Assembly (NCBI RefSeq): GCF_003952365.1 | Contig: NZ_CP034443.1 | Coordinates: 4,767,001-4,831,000 of the forward strand | Reading direction: 5' to 3' | Length of the DNA stretch: 64,000 nt | DNA from: Mesorhizobium sp. M9A.F.Ca.ET.002.03.1.2 | Lineage (GTDB): Bacteria; Pseudomonadota; Alphaproteobacteria; Rhizobiales; Rhizobiaceae | Shown here: one piece after another, positions 39,617 to 48,973 of the stretch | Position numbering within the stretch: the stretch's first letter is position 1 | Layout of the letters: every line of letters begins with the position of its first letter | Position numbers and translations under genes: made by a program | The notes under the pieces: model-generated | The model's database searches: none | What the model saw: only the letters and a program-made list of their open reading frames with translations | Told to the model about the DNA's origin: nothing

Positions 39617-40105
39617 ATGGAAACCATACTGATCGTCGTCCACCTCATGGTCGTGCTCGCTCTTGTCGGCGTGGTGCTGCTGCAGCGCTCCGAAGGCGGC
39701 GGCCTTGGCATCGGCGGCGGGTCGGGCTTCATGACCGCGCGCGGCGCCGCCAACGCGCTAACGCGGGCGACGGCGATCCTGGCTGCGGCGTTCTTCGCCA
39801 CTTCGCTGACATTGTCGATCGTCGCCCGTTACGGCGAGAAGCCGATCGATATTCTCGATCGTGTGCCCGCGGCGAACGGCGCGAGCGGCGGCGTGCTCGA
39901 CCAGTTGCCCGGCACCACGACGCCGACGCCACCTTCTGGCAATACCGCGCCGACGCCACCTTCCGGCAATACGGCACCAACACCGCCTTCCGGCGATGAT
40001 GCCGCGGCCCCGGCTCCCGCTGCGCCGCCAGCGGCGGGCTCGACCACGCCGCCGGCCACAAACGGCGTCACTCTGCCAGTAACGCCGCAAGTTCCAAACC
40101 AGTAA
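39617..40105 (+). CDS. secG: Preprotein translocase subunit SecG with repetitive tail
   Basis: SecG is the small accessory subunit of SecYEG. The 162-residue protein has two membrane segments (about 3-22 and 51-72) joined by the conserved LLQRSEGGGLGIGGGSGFMTARGAANALTRATAILA loop. It is longer than E. coli SecG because of a Pro/Thr/Ser/Ala-rich tail from about 95, containing three 9-residue repeats T-A/T-PTPPSG-N/D. The tail would face the periplasm if the usual topology holds. It is followed by 211 bases without a gene, containing a GCGGCA-aa-TGCCGC inverted repeat. Confidence 0.93.
   Translation: METILIVVHLMVVLALVGVVLLQRSEGGGLGIGGGSGFMTARGAANALTRATAILAAAFFATSLTLSIVARYGEKPIDILDRVPAANGASGGVLDQLPGTTTPTPPSGNTAPTPPSGNTAPTPPSGDDAAAPAPAAPPAAGSTTPPATNGVTLPVTPQVPNQ
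39917..39997 (+). repeat. Three 27-bp tandem repeats in secG
   Basis: Three in-frame 27-base units (39917-39943, 39944-39970, 39971-39997) encode TTPTPPSGN, TAPTPPSGN and TAPTPPSGD. The units differ mainly at third codon positions. Confidence 0.9.
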
Positions 40106-40316
40106 TCGGCAGCGTTCGGCGCCGCGATCTGTTGTTGTTTGAACACAGTCGCGGCAAATGCCGCACGATCACGAAGATTCGACCGGGCGCGGCATGACAG
40201 GGCGCTTGAGGCGTCTCCGGCTAATCGATTATAGGTTGCGCGCGGCACTATCGGGGTCCTTGGGGGACGCCGGGCGACGCCGTGGGCAACAAGCATAGAA
40301 CGATCGGATCTTCGCC

Positions 40317-41423
40317 ATGCAGCTTCGCAGCTTCATTTTAGCCGGCCTATGTGCCGCGCTCAGCCTGGGTGCGCCCGCTTACGCGGCCATGCCGGCCGGT
40401 AATTCGGCTTCTAAAGCCGCAGTAACAACTGACGTCGTCTACGTCGCCGCCAAAAGCGATGCGGCGCAACTGAAGCTCCTCAAGAAGAAGAAAGACCCGA
40501 CCCCGGACGATCTTGCCCAGATCAGGAAGATCGAAGCAAAGATCGCGGCCGACAAGGAGGCCGCTCGAGCCAAGGCGGTCGAGTCCAGGAAGCTGGCGAT
40601 GCGCGCGGCGGCCAAAGCCAAGGCCGACGCGGAACGGCAGGCGTTTCTTGCCAAGAAGAATAAGCCCGCTGCGCTGGCCGACGCCAAGCCGGCTAGGAAG
40701 GCCGTCAAGATCATCGAACCGGTTCAACCCATCGCACCGATCCAGTCGGCCGAGCCGGTTTCCGCCGAGGCGATGAACGTCGCGCTGACCGGCAACAACG
40801 GCGAATTGCGCAGCGAGCCGGTTGGACAGAAGCCGCAGAGCGTCGGGCTCTTCGCCGGCCTGTTCGGCGGCACGTCCTCTTCGATGTCGCTGCTCCCCGA
40901 GACCCGCGCCCTCGATGCCGCACTCGCCAGGAAGGAAGCCAAGCGGCAGTTCAAGGTGAAGCCGGAGTTCGTGCCGCAAGAGGTCGAATTCACCGGCTAC
41001 AGTCCCGGCACCATCGTCATCGATACCAGCGCGCGCCGTCTCTATCTCGTCGAATCCTCGTGGACCGCCCGCCGTTATGCGATCGCCGTCGGTCGTGAGG
41101 GCCTGCAGTTCAAGGGCACGGTCGCGGTCGGCGACAAGCAGGAATGGCCCCGCTGGATTCCGACGCTCGATATGCAGAAGCGCGAGCCGAAGCACTACGG
41201 CCAATACAAGGACGGCATGCCCGGCGGCGGCGAAAATCCGCTCGGCGCGCGCGCCATTTACCTTTATGACGGCAAGAAGGACACCCATCTGCGCATTCAC
41301 GGCACCATCGCGCCGCAGTCGATCGGAACGAGCGCCTCCAACGGCTGCTTCCGCATGATCAACGAGCACGTCATGGACCTTTATCGCCGGGTGAAAGTAG
41401 GCACCAAGGTCGTCATTATCTGA
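40317..41423 (+). CDS. L,D-transpeptidase (YkuD) family protein
   Basis: The 368-residue exported protein has a signal peptide (SFILAGLCAALSLGAPAYA). A long Lys/Ala-rich region (about 40-135) is predicted coiled coil and probably spans the periplasm. The catalytic YkuD domain lies at about 225-368: PGTIVIDTSARRLYLVE begins it and IHGTIAPQSIGTSASNGCFRM ends it, with H328 and nucleophile C344. The enzyme makes 3-3 crosslinks or attaches proteins to peptidoglycan; rhizobia rely heavily on such links. It is a single gene with its own terminator. Confidence 0.93.
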   Translation: MQLRSFILAGLCAALSLGAPAYAAMPAGNSASKAAVTTDVVYVAAKSDAAQLKLLKKKKDPTPDDLAQIRKIEAKIAADKEAARAKAVESRKLAMRAAAKAKADAERQAFLAKKNKPAALADAKPARKAVKIIEPVQPIAPIQSAEPVSAEAMNVALTGNNGELRSEPVGQKPQSVGLFAGLFGGTSSSMSLLPETRALDAALARKEAKRQFKVKPEFVPQEVEFTGYSPGTIVIDTSARRLYLVESSWTARRYAIAVGREGLQFKGTVAVGDKQEWPRWIPTLDMQKREPKHYGQYKDGMPGGGENPLGARAIYLYDGKKDTHLRIHGTIAPQSIGTSASNGCFRMINEHVMDLYRRVKVGTKVVII

Positions 41424-41443
41424 CGTTTTAACGGATACTGCCG

Positions 41444-41467
41444 AAAGGGCCGGCTCAGCCGGCCCTT
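41444..41467 (+). terminator. Terminator after the L,D-transpeptidase gene
   Basis: AAAGGGCCGGC-tca-GCCGGCCCTTT is a perfect hairpin followed by CATTTTT. It separates this gene from pyrG. Confidence 0.85.
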
Positions 41468-41569
41468 TCATTTTTGGCTCGTCCACCATCAGCGCATTCT
41501 TGGGAAAAATCCTTCGCGGCGGTTTTTTCTCTGGCGGAATCAATTCGGCCGCGTTAAGCGATGACTCCC

Positions 41570-43198
41570 ATGGCGCGATATGTATTCATCACAGGCGGCG
41601 TGGTTTCCTCACTTGGAAAAGGCATTGCTGCGGCCGCCCTTGGGGCTCTCTTGCAGGCGCGAGGCTATCGCGCGCGCATAAAAAAGCTCGATCCCTATCT
41701 CAATGTCGATCCCGGCACGATGTCGCCATACCAGCATGGCGAAGTCTTCGTCACCGACGACGGCGCCGAGACCGATCTCGATCTTGGCCATTACGAGCGC
41801 TTCACCGGCCGCTCGGCCAACCAGCAGGACAACATCACCACCGGCCGCATCTACAAGAACATCATCGAGCGCGAGCGGCGCGGTGACTATCTTGGCGCCA
41901 CCGTGCAGGTCATTCCGCACGTCACCGACGAGATCAAGAATTTCATTCTCAACGGCAATGACGACTATGATTTCGTCCTGTGCGAGATCGGCGGTACCGT
42001 CGGTGACATCGAGGCGATGCCGTTCCTGGAGGCGATACGCCAGCTCGGCAACGATCTGCCGCGCAACAACGCCGTCTACGTGCACCTGACGCTTATGCCC
42101 TACATTCCAACGGCGGGGGAATTGAAGACCAAGCCGACCCAGCATTCGGTCAAGGAATTGCGGGGCATCGGCATTGCGCCCGACATTCTGCTGGTCCGCG
42201 CCGACCGCCCCATCCCCAGGGAAGAGCGCCGTAAACTGTCGCTGTTCTGCAATGTGCGCGAGAGCGCGGTCATCCAGGCACTCGACGTGCCGCACATCTA
42301 CGACGTGCCGATGGCCTATCACAATGAAGGGCTGGATTCGGAAGTGCTGGCCGCCTTCGGCATCGATCCGGCGCCGAAGCCGCGCATGGAGCCCTGGCAA
42401 GCGGTGTCCAACCGCATCCACAACCCGGAAGGCGAGGTGACCATCGCCGTCGTCGGCAAATACACCGGCCTCAAGGACGCCTACAAATCGCTGATCGAGG
42501 CGCTGTCACATGGCGGCCTCGCCAACCACGTCAAGGTCAAGCTCGACTGGATCGAGAGCGAGATATTCGAGAAGGAAGATCCGGCGCCGTGGCTGGAAAA
42601 GGTCCATGGCATTCTGGTCCCTGGTGGTTTCGGCGAGCGCGGCGCGGAAGGCAAGATCCTGGCGGCAAAGTTTGCGCGTGAACGGAAGGTGCCGTATTTC
42701 GGCATCTGCTTCGGCATGCAGATGGCCTGCATCGAGGCGGCGCGTTCGCTGGCCGGCGTCGAACATGCCTCATCGACCGAATTCGGCCCCACCGAGGAAC
42801 CAGTCGTCGGCCTGATGACCGAGTGGCTGAAAGGCAACATGCTGGAAAAGCGCAGGGAAACCGGCGACCTCGGCGGCACCATGCGGCTCGGCGCCTATCA
42901 GGCGGACCTCGCCAAGGGCTCGAAAATCGCCGACATCTACGGTGACACGCAGATTTCCGAGCGCCACCGCCACCGCTACGAAGTCAATATCGACTACAAG
43001 GAGCGGCTCGAGGATTGCGGCCTGGTCTTTGCCGGCATGTCGCCGGACGGCGTGCTGCCGGAAACGGTCGAATACCCCGACCATCCCTGGTTTATCGGCG
43101 TGCAGTATCATCCCGAGCTGAAAAGCCGGCCACTCGACCCGCACCCGCTGTTTGCCAGCTTCATCGAGGCCGCAGTGGAACAGTCGCGACTGGTTTAG
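41570..43198 (+). CDS. pyrG: CTP synthase
   Basis: PyrG aminates UTP to CTP with glutamine. The 542-residue protein begins [29 protein letters not shown] with the nucleotide loop, and has [40 protein letters not shown]. The C-terminal amidotransferase has the nucleophile C380 in [11 protein letters not shown] and the His/Glu pair near the end (HPELKSRP). A start 9 bases upstream (41561) is possible; 41570 gives the conserved N-terminus. In related genomes kdsA and eno follow; here a DUF1697 gene does. Confidence 0.97.
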   Translation: MARYVFITGGVVSSLGKGIAAAALGALLQARGYRARIKKLDPYLNVDPGTMSPYQHGEVFVTDDGAETDLDLGHYERFTGRSANQQDNITTGRIYKNIIERERRGDYLGATVQVIPHVTDEIKNFILNGNDDYDFVLCEIGGTVGDIEAMPFLEAIRQLGNDLPRNNAVYVHLTLMPYIPTAGELKTKPTQHSVKELRGIGIAPDILLVRADRPIPREERRKLSLFCNVRESAVIQALDVPHIYDVPMAYHNEGLDSEVLAAFGIDPAPKPRMEPWQAVSNRIHNPEGEVTIAVVGKYTGLKDAYKSLIEALSHGGLANHVKVKLDWIESEIFEKEDPAPWLEKVHGILVPGGFGERGAEGKILAAKFARERKVPYFGICFGMQMACIEAARSLAGVEHASSTEFGPTEEPVVGLMTEWLKGNMLEKRRETGDLGGTMRLGAYQADLAKGSKIADIYGDTQISERHRHRYEVNIDYKERLEDCGLVFAGMSPDGVLPETVEYPDHPWFIGVQYHPELKSRPLDPHPLFASFIEAAVEQSRLV

Positions 43199-43215
43199 GC
43201 TGGCCACCGGCCGCC

Positions 43216-43755
43216 ATGCAAACCTATGTCGCTCTGCTTTACAGCATCGTCCTTGGCGAGGGGCGGCGGGTCGTCATGTCCGATCTCAGGGCCATGGCGG
43301 AAGGCCTGGAGCTGAACAACCCGCGCACTCTGGTGGCGACTGGCAATCTGGTGTTCGAGGCGCAAGAAACCGAAATTGCAGCGCTGGAAGGGCGGCTCGA
43401 AGCAGCGTTCGAGACAACCTTCAGCCGCCACGTCGACATCATCGTGCGCCGTGCGGGAGACTGGCTGACGCTTGCGGCCGGCAATCCGTTTCCCGCCGAA
43501 TCAGCTGCCGCGGCAGACCAGGTGGCGGTGCGCGTGATGCGCAGGCCCGTTCCCGATGAGGCGGTCGCGGCGCTGGAGGCCTATGTCGGCAAGAACGAAA
43601 AGATGCAGGCGGTCGGCGGCGACATCTGGATCGTCTTTTCCCGCGAAACACCAAGTTCGCGGTTGCTTGCGGCGACGAGCCATAAACGTCTCGGCGTCGG
43701 CACTTCGCGCAACTGGAACACAGTGCGCAAGTTGGCCGAGCTGGTCGGTGGGTAG
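43216..43755 (+). CDS. DUF1697 family protein
   Basis: The 179-residue soluble protein begins MQTYVALLYSIVLGEGRRVVMSDLRAMAEGLELNNPRTLVATGNLVFE, the typical DUF1697 opening (YVALLRGINVGG-like and TYLQSGNVVF-like blocks, here variant). It ends RLGVGTSRNWNTVRKLAEL, where the family has TTRNWNTVxKL. The function is unknown. It lies 17 bases after pyrG, but may be an insertion relative to the conserved pyrG-kdsA-eno order. Confidence 0.85.
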   Translation: MQTYVALLYSIVLGEGRRVVMSDLRAMAEGLELNNPRTLVATGNLVFEAQETEIAALEGRLEAAFETTFSRHVDIIVRRAGDWLTLAAGNPFPAESAAAADQVAVRVMRRPVPDEAVAALEAYVGKNEKMQAVGGDIWIVFSRETPSSRLLAATSHKRLGVGTSRNWNTVRKLAELVGG

Positions 43756-43809
43756 GGCGGGCGGCATTGACGCGCCAATCGCCTTGGAAGCGGAGCTTCC
43801 CCTCGAGAA

Positions 43810-43824
43810 GTTCAATAATTGTTC
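43810..43824 (+). promoter_or_regulatory. LexA-box-like sequence in intergenic region
   Basis: GTTC-AATAATT-GTTC matches the alphaproteobacterial SOS consensus, 55 bases after DUF1697 and about 200 bases before the DUF982 gene. A chance match is quite possible. The rest of 43756-44027 has no gene. Confidence 0.3.
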
Positions 43825-44027
43825 AATGAGAACCGCGCTTATCGGCGCGCAACGTTGTTCGCTTCGTTTGTCACGTTTGGTGATTCGATTTCAGTCGAAT
43901 GATGTGAGACACTTGTTTTTTGGGCCTACCTTTTTCAGCGCCGGGCTCTGTTTGCCGGAAACTAATGGCCAGCCGCAAGTTCAACAAGGTTCGATCAAGC
44001 ATATTGCGATCAAACCGGGAGGAAACG

Positions 44028-44330
44028 ATGGATCGCTTGCAGTTCTTTACGCCTGTGCGGATTTCGCGTGGGCAGAAAAACCCTGCCGAAGAAATTGATA
44101 GCGTAGCCGAAGCGATGGAGTTCTTGCGTAAATGGCCAACAGGCCGGCGTGGGCCAGTCTACCAATGTGCGGTGAATTGCTGCTCCGCGGCTCTGGTGGG
44201 CCGGATGTCGGCAGAGGAGGCAAGGAAGGCTTTTACCGGCTTCGCCCGCATCACGCGCTTGCTCGACGACGACATGGCGCTGCCGTTGGGTGGCGAAAAT
44301 ATCGATAGCGTACATGCGCTGAGGCGATGA
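44028..44330 (+). CDS. DUF982 family protein, copy 1
   Basis: A 100-residue soluble protein with the DUF982 core: EAMEFLRKWPTGRRGPVYQCAVNCCSAALVGRMSAEEARKAFTGFA. The function of the family, found mostly in rhizobia, is unknown. The GGGAGGAAACG ribosome site fixes the start. About 78 of 100 residues are identical to the copy at 59790. The upstream regions of the two copies also align, including a GGAAA/GGAAC...TT block at 43957-43981. A decayed third copy lies at 50.4 kb. Cysteines are three in YQCAVNCC. Confidence 0.9.
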   Translation: MDRLQFFTPVRISRGQKNPAEEIDSVAEAMEFLRKWPTGRRGPVYQCAVNCCSAALVGRMSAEEARKAFTGFARITRLLDDDMALPLGGENIDSVHALRR

Positions 44331-44377
44331 ACGTTCATATTTGCACTCTGCCTTGAACGTGGCGCCTTTCGGCAAGG

Positions 44378-45151
44378 TCACAGCACCTCGACGGAGGCAG
44401 TGAACACGTAGCCAACCCCCCGCTCGGTGACAACGAGCTTTGGCTCGCTCGGGTTAACCTCGAGCTTGCGGCGCAGTCGCAATATCTGCACGTCGATACT
44501 GCGGTCAAACACCTCTTCGTCGTGAACCCTGCTGGCAGCGAGAAGCTGCTCGCGGCTCAAGATCTGCTGCGGCGATTGCAGGAACGCCGCCAGCAGATTG
44601 AACTCCCCGGCGGTCAGCGGCGTTGCTTCGCCCGCGGGCGACTTCAGGCGCCGCATCCGCATGTCGAGTTCCCAGCCGGCAAAGCGATAGCGCATGTGCT
44701 TCTTGCCACGCGAACGCTGACGCGTTGACCCCGATCGCCGCAGCACTGCGCGAACGCGCGCAACCAGTTCCCTGAGGCTGAAGGGCTTGGTGATGTAGTC
44801 GTCGGCTCCGAGCTCCAGGCCGACGACGCGATCCACCTCGTCGCGCTTGTGGCCGGTGATGACGATGATGGGCGCTTCCGGCGGACTGCCGAGTTGCCGC
44901 ATGATGTCAAACCCGTCCTCATCTGCAAGCCGCATGTCGAGGATCATCAGGTCCACAGGTCTTTCATCGAGGACGCGCGACATGGCCTGGCTATCGGCGA
45001 CAGCGCTGACCCTGAAGTTCTCGCTCTCCAGGTAATTGGTGAGCATATCGCGAACGTCGAGGTCGTCATCGACGACCAGGATATGCTTCGCCGCCTGTTC
45101 GATTCTACCTTTCGACTGCTCTTCGTGGCGAGTGTTCTGTTCGGCTAACAT
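44378..45151 (-). CDS. VirG-like OmpR-family response regulator
   Basis: The 257-residue regulator has a receiver domain (ILVVDDD, acidic D28-D30; phosphoacceptor D72 in LILDMRLADEDG-like context; TKPFS Lys) and a C-terminal winged helix. The DNA-binding half closely resembles Agrobacterium VirG as I remember it (LTAGEFNLL, SREQLLAASRV, DRSIDVQILRLRRKLE, VVTERGVGYVF). It is divergent from the peroxidase-kinase operon and likely is the partner of the VirA-like kinase. The start at 45151 leaves 23 residues before the receiver. No canonical vir box is seen in the shared 124-base region. Confidence 0.88.
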   Translation of the reverse strand: MLAEQNTRHEEQSKGRIEQAAKHILVVDDDLDVRDMLTNYLESENFRVSAVADSQAMSRVLDERPVDLMILDMRLADEDGFDIMRQLGSPPEAPIIVITGHKRDEVDRVVGLELGADDYITKPFSLRELVARVRAVLRRSGSTRQRSRGKKHMRYRFAGWELDMRMRRLKSPAGEATPLTAGEFNLLAAFLQSPQQILSREQLLAASRVHDEEVFDRSIDVQILRLRRKLEVNPSEPKLVVTERGVGYVFTASVEVL

Positions 45152-45171
45152 CTCAGACCGTCCGCACGTAT

Positions 45172-45196
45172 GGAACCCATGATCGAGCCGTTGCTT
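45172..45196 (+). promoter_or_regulatory. EcfG/RpoE2-like promoter before the peroxidase-kinase operon
   Basis: GGAAC (45172-45176), 18 bases, then TT (45195-45196) matches the rhizobial general-stress sigma consensus GGAAC-N18/19-TT. It lies 79 bases before the ATG at 45276. Confidence 0.4.
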
Positions 45197-45275
45197 TATT
45201 AGACTTAACGTTGATTTTCGGCGATTTGTTGGTGGGCGCCGACGATCTTCGTTGTCGATACCACAGGCTTGCTCT

Positions 45276-46298
45276 ATGGCGCATGAGCAGATTGGTAAGA
45301 TTTGGACCGGGCTTTTTGTTCCGCTTTGCCTGGCAGTGGCGGCACCATTTGCGTTGGCTTTGGTCAATCAGCCGGCAGTTCCGATCGGCGAGCCGATTGC
45401 TCCGATAACCGGCAGCGGTCCTTCCGATCAGGCGAAGATCGCACTTGGCGAGCGCCTGTTCGACGATGTCCGGCTGTCGCATGACGATGTCGTCGCCTGC
45501 AGCGGCTGCCACAGGCTCGATCTCAGCGGCGACGATGGGAGGGCTCGTTCCACGGCGGCGGATGGCGAGCCGCTCGATTTCAACGCGCCGACCGTCTTCA
45601 ACGCAGCACTCGATTTCCGGCTGAACTGGCGCGGCAATTTCCGCACTGTCGAGGAGCAGAATGAGGCAGCTCTGCTCGATGGCAGGCTAATGAACACGAA
45701 CTGGGAGGAATTGCTGCCGAAACTGCGCTCCGACCCGGACTATTCGCAGCGATTCGTGACGGTCTACGGCGCCGCCCCCAGCCGGACGGATGTGCTCGAT
45801 GCCCTGGCCAACTTTCAACGATCGCTGATCACGCCCAATGCCCGTTTCGACCGATATCTCAAGGGAGAGCGCGACGCCATCACGGCGGACGAGGAACATG
45901 GCTATCAGCTGTTCAAGGCGTATGGCTGCATCGCCTGCCATCAAGGCGCCAATGTGGGCGGCAACCTGTTTCAGAAGTTCGGCATCTTCCTGGACCCCTT
46001 CGCCAGCCAGAAGACCCTCACCGAGGCGGATCTCGGCCGCATCACTGTTACCGGCACCGAGAGCGACCGCCATGTGTTCCGCGTTCCCAGCCTGCGCAAT
46101 GTCGCGGTGACGGCGCCGTATTTTCACGACGGCCGTACCGCATCGCTCGCAGACGCCGTGAAGATCATGGCGCGGAGTCAGCTTGGCCGGGAGCTCGACC
46201 AGCGCGATGCCGATCTCATCGTCAAATTCCTCGGGACGCTGACGGGCGAGTATCGCGGCCGGCCGTTAACCAGTGCAGCCGATCGTCTGCAGCAATGA
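45276..46298 (+). CDS. Di-heme cytochrome c peroxidase
   Basis: The 340-residue exported protein has an N-terminal hydrophobic segment (about 9-31, signal peptide or anchor) and two c-type heme sites: CSGCH (75-79) and CIACH (218-222). It also has the CcpA/MauG fold stretches LGERLFDDVRLSHDD, FNAPTVFNAALDFRLNWRG and FRVPSLRNVAVTAPYFHDGR. It would reduce periplasmic peroxide with electrons from cytochrome c, or modify another substrate as MauG does. A TTG at 45252 is an alternative start. The stop overlaps the start of the VirA-like kinase (ATGA), so the two are coupled. Confidence 0.9.
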   Translation: MAHEQIGKIWTGLFVPLCLAVAAPFALALVNQPAVPIGEPIAPITGSGPSDQAKIALGERLFDDVRLSHDDVVACSGCHRLDLSGDDGRARSTAADGEPLDFNAPTVFNAALDFRLNWRGNFRTVEEQNEAALLDGRLMNTNWEELLPKLRSDPDYSQRFVTVYGAAPSRTDVLDALANFQRSLITPNARFDRYLKGERDAITADEEHGYQLFKAYGCIACHQGANVGGNLFQKFGIFLDPFASQKTLTEADLGRITVTGTESDRHVFRVPSLRNVAVTAPYFHDGRTASLADAVKIMARSQLGRELDQRDADLIVKFLGTLTGEYRGRPLTSAADRLQQ

Positions 46299-48811
46299 AG
46301 TCGCTACGCATCCTGGCCCCGGTCATCGCGTGCCTGCTCATCGTCCTGACCTACCTCCTGGTGCAAGGCGCGGCTCCTGATGCTGCGCGCCACGAACGCG
46401 CGCTCGATGCTCTCAGGACCGTGATCCTCTATAACGCCGCCCTTCAGCGCGACGTGTTGCGGGCACGCGCGGGGCTCCTGCGCAGCTATGATCCGCTTGT
46501 GCGGTCGATCGAGAGCCTGGATAGGGCGACGCGGACGCTGCCGGCCGCCCGAGACATCGCAAGCGGCGAAGCACGGGCGGACATCGACCGGCGGGTCGCC
46601 GCGGTCGTCGCCGCGGTGCGCGAGGAGGAAGCGCTCGTCGAGGCGTTCAAGTCCGACAACGCGCTGCTGCGGAACTCGCTGAACTATTTCAACTACATGA
46701 GTAGCCGGCTCACAACCGAGGGCGACGGCCTTCGAGCGATCGAGATAGGAGCCCTGATGATCGCAATGTCGCAGTTCATCAGCGATCCCCAGCCGGAAGC
46801 GGCAAAGGCGGTGACCGCCGCACTCGACCGGCTGGCCAGGCCGTCCGTTAATACCGTGCCCGGAAGCGATGTGCTCTCGCTCGTCTCCCATGGCCGGCTT
46901 ATCGTCACCAGGCTTCCGGCGGTCGACGATCTCGTCGCCCGTCTACAGACAGCGTCAACGAGCGAACAGGCGCGCGCGCTGCAGGACGTGTATCTCGACG
47001 CGCATGGGCGGGCCGCAGCGCGGGCGGCGCGATTCCAGGCGCTGCTCTACATCGCCGCGCTAGTCCTCGCGGGCTATGTGGCCTACCTGTTTGCCCGCCT
47101 GCGCCACAATGCGCGGACCCTGCGCGAGCGGCTGGAATTCGAGGGTCTGATCGCCTCGATCTCCACGCAGTTCATCAATCTGTCGCGTGACCGCATCAGG
47201 GCCGGCATCAGCAAGGGTCTTGCGCGCCTGGTGGAACATGCCGGCCTCGACGGCGCCCAGATTTTCGTCAGCCGCACCAGCGATGCCGGCTCTTCCGGCA
47301 GCTACTTCTATCGCCGTCCGAACGTAAGCACGCCGGCGCACCTGCCGAAGGACATGATCGAGCTGGCTTCACGTTGGACGCTCAAGGACCGCGAGCGGCA
47401 AGGCTGCATTCACATTCCTAGTGTCGGCGAGCTCCCAGAGGGTCCAGAGAAGGCATGTCTCCAAGCGTATCAGGTTCGATCCTGGCTGTGCATACCATTG
47501 TGGCATGCCGGCGAGCGGCTGGGTTTTCTGGCTCTCGATACCGTCACGCGCGAAAAGCGCTGGGCCGACGACGACATCGCTCTGCTGCGCACCGCCGCCG
47601 AGATTTTCGCCAACGCCATCGCGCGCGAGCACAGCGAACACGAACGCGAGACGCTTCAGGCCCGACTCGACCAGTCGCAGCGGCTGGAAGCAATCGGAAC
47701 GCTCGCCGGCGGCATAGCGCATGAGTTCAACAACATCCTCGGCGCCGTCCTCGGCTATGGCGAGATGGCGCTGGCCGTGTTACTGAAGGAGTCTCGCGCG
47801 CGGCGTTACGTCCAGCAGATCATGAAAGCCGGCAAGCGGGCGCAGGACGTCACGGAGCAGATCCTTGCCTTCGGCCGTCGCCGCGAGCGGCAGCACCACG
47901 CGCTGCGGGCGGAGCCCGTGGTTGCGGAGGCGGTTGACTTGCTGCGCGCCTCGTTCCCCGCCACGCTTTCGGTGAAGACGCATCTTGTAGCTGCGGATGC
48001 CGCGATGATGGGCGATCCGACCGAACTTCAGCAAGTGATCATGAACCTCGGCACGAACGCGGCGCAAGCGATGAACAGCCGCGGCATATTGGAGATCGGT
48101 CTCGATACGGCGGAATTCGCGGAGGCCAGGATGCTGTCGCACGGCAACCTGTCTCCCGGCCGCTATGTCGGCCTTGCCGTCAGGGACACCGGCAGCGGCA
48201 TGGATCAGGCGACGCTCGAGCGCATCTTCGAGCCGTTCTTCACGACCAAGCCGGCGGGGCAAGGCACCGGGCTCGGCCTGTCGACGGTACACGGCATTGT
48301 TGCGGCGCATAGAGGTGCGGTGGACGTGAAGAGCCAACCTGGCGAGGGCACGACCTTCGAGATCTATTTTCCGTGGATCGAACCCGCTGCAACCGATGCG
48401 GACGAGGGCGAGGGTGCGGTCACCGAGGTTCCTGTCCAGTATGGCAACGGCGAGACGATCCTGGTCGTGGACGACGACGCGTCGCTGATGCAGCTTGCCG
48501 AGGAAATGCTCGCTGCGCTCAGCTACGAGCCGGTCGGCTTCGACCGCAGCCCTGCGGCTCTCAGCGCATTCCGTACCGACCCCGGGCGCTTCGACATGGT
48601 GCTGACGGACGAGGTCATGCCTGAGATGACAGGGATCGAGCTCTCCGGCCAGGTGCATGAGATCCGGCCGGATCTTCCGATAGTGCTGATGACCGGTTAC
48701 GGCCGCCCGCTTCGGTCGCGTCAACTAACGGCGGCCGGCATAAGCGAAGTCATCAAGAAGCCGCTGCTGTCGTCCGCCGTCGCACAATGCATTGCCCGCC
48801 ATCTGCATTGA
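46295..48811 (+). CDS. VirA-like hybrid sensor histidine kinase
   Basis: The 838-residue protein has a membrane segment at 5-24, a periplasmic helical region (~25-245), a second membrane segment at about 248-267, a GAF-like linker (~285-445), then HisKA with H476 in [28 protein letters not shown], an HATPase domain ([30 protein letters not shown]) and a C-terminal receiver ([22 protein letters not shown]). Size, order and the phospho-His position mirror Agrobacterium VirA (829 residues, His474). It likely phosphorylates the divergent VirG-like regulator. The ligand is unknown; it is co-translated with a di-heme peroxidase. Confidence 0.9.
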   Translation: MKSLRILAPVIACLLIVLTYLLVQGAAPDAARHERALDALRTVILYNAALQRDVLRARAGLLRSYDPLVRSIESLDRATRTLPAARDIASGEARADIDRRVAAVVAAVREEEALVEAFKSDNALLRNSLNYFNYMSSRLTTEGDGLRAIEIGALMIAMSQFISDPQPEAAKAVTAALDRLARPSVNTVPGSDVLSLVSHGRLIVTRLPAVDDLVARLQTASTSEQARALQDVYLDAHGRAAARAARFQALLYIAALVLAGYVAYLFARLRHNARTLRERLEFEGLIASISTQFINLSRDRIRAGISKGLARLVEHAGLDGAQIFVSRTSDAGSSGSYFYRRPNVSTPAHLPKDMIELASRWTLKDRERQGCIHIPSVGELPEGPEKACLQAYQVRSWLCIPLWHAGERLGFLALDTVTREKRWADDDIALLRTAAEIFANAIAREHSEHERETLQARLDQSQRLEAIGTLAGGIAHEFNNILGAVLGYGEMALAVLLKESRARRYVQQIMKAGKRAQDVTEQILAFGRRRERQHHALRAEPVVAEAVDLLRASFPATLSVKTHLVAADAAMMGDPTELQQVIMNLGTNAAQAMNSRGILEIGLDTAEFAEARMLSHGNLSPGRYVGLAVRDTGSGMDQATLERIFEPFFTTKPAGQGTGLGLSTVHGIVAAHRGAVDVKSQPGEGTTFEIYFPWIEPAATDADEGEGAVTEVPVQYGNGETILVVDDDASLMQLAEEMLAALSYEPVGFDRSPAALSAFRTDPGRFDMVLTDEVMPEMTGIELSGQVHEIRPDLPIVLMTGYGRPLRSRQLTAAGISEVIKKPLLSSAVAQCIARHLH

Positions 48812-48837
48812 GGCTGATCAGGTCGGCTGGGTTCTTC

Positions 48838-48851
48838 GTTACAACTGTAAC
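48838..48851. promoter_or_regulatory. 14-bp inverted repeat before the methyltransferase gene
   Basis: GTTACA-AC-TGTAAC is a perfect inverted repeat in the 162-base gap between the VirA-like kinase and the methyltransferase. It could be an operator; no regulator can be named. Confidence 0.35.
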
Positions 48852-48973
48852 CAAAATTCCACCTGGCTGAAATCTACCCGTAGCCGGGCTCTTCGATGTT
48901 CCTCCCATATGGCTGCCCATTGGCGAGGTAATCGGGAGGTCTAATCCAGATAGATCGATCATGGAGTCAAACA

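Noticed and set aside
40106..40316. Inverted repeat GCGGCA-aa-TGCCGC as secG terminator or small RNA
   Set aside because: No T tract and no promoter evidence; the stem is short.
45152..45275. Search for a vir box (TNCAATTGAAAY) between the VirG-like and peroxidase genes
   Set aside because: No acceptable match on either strand.
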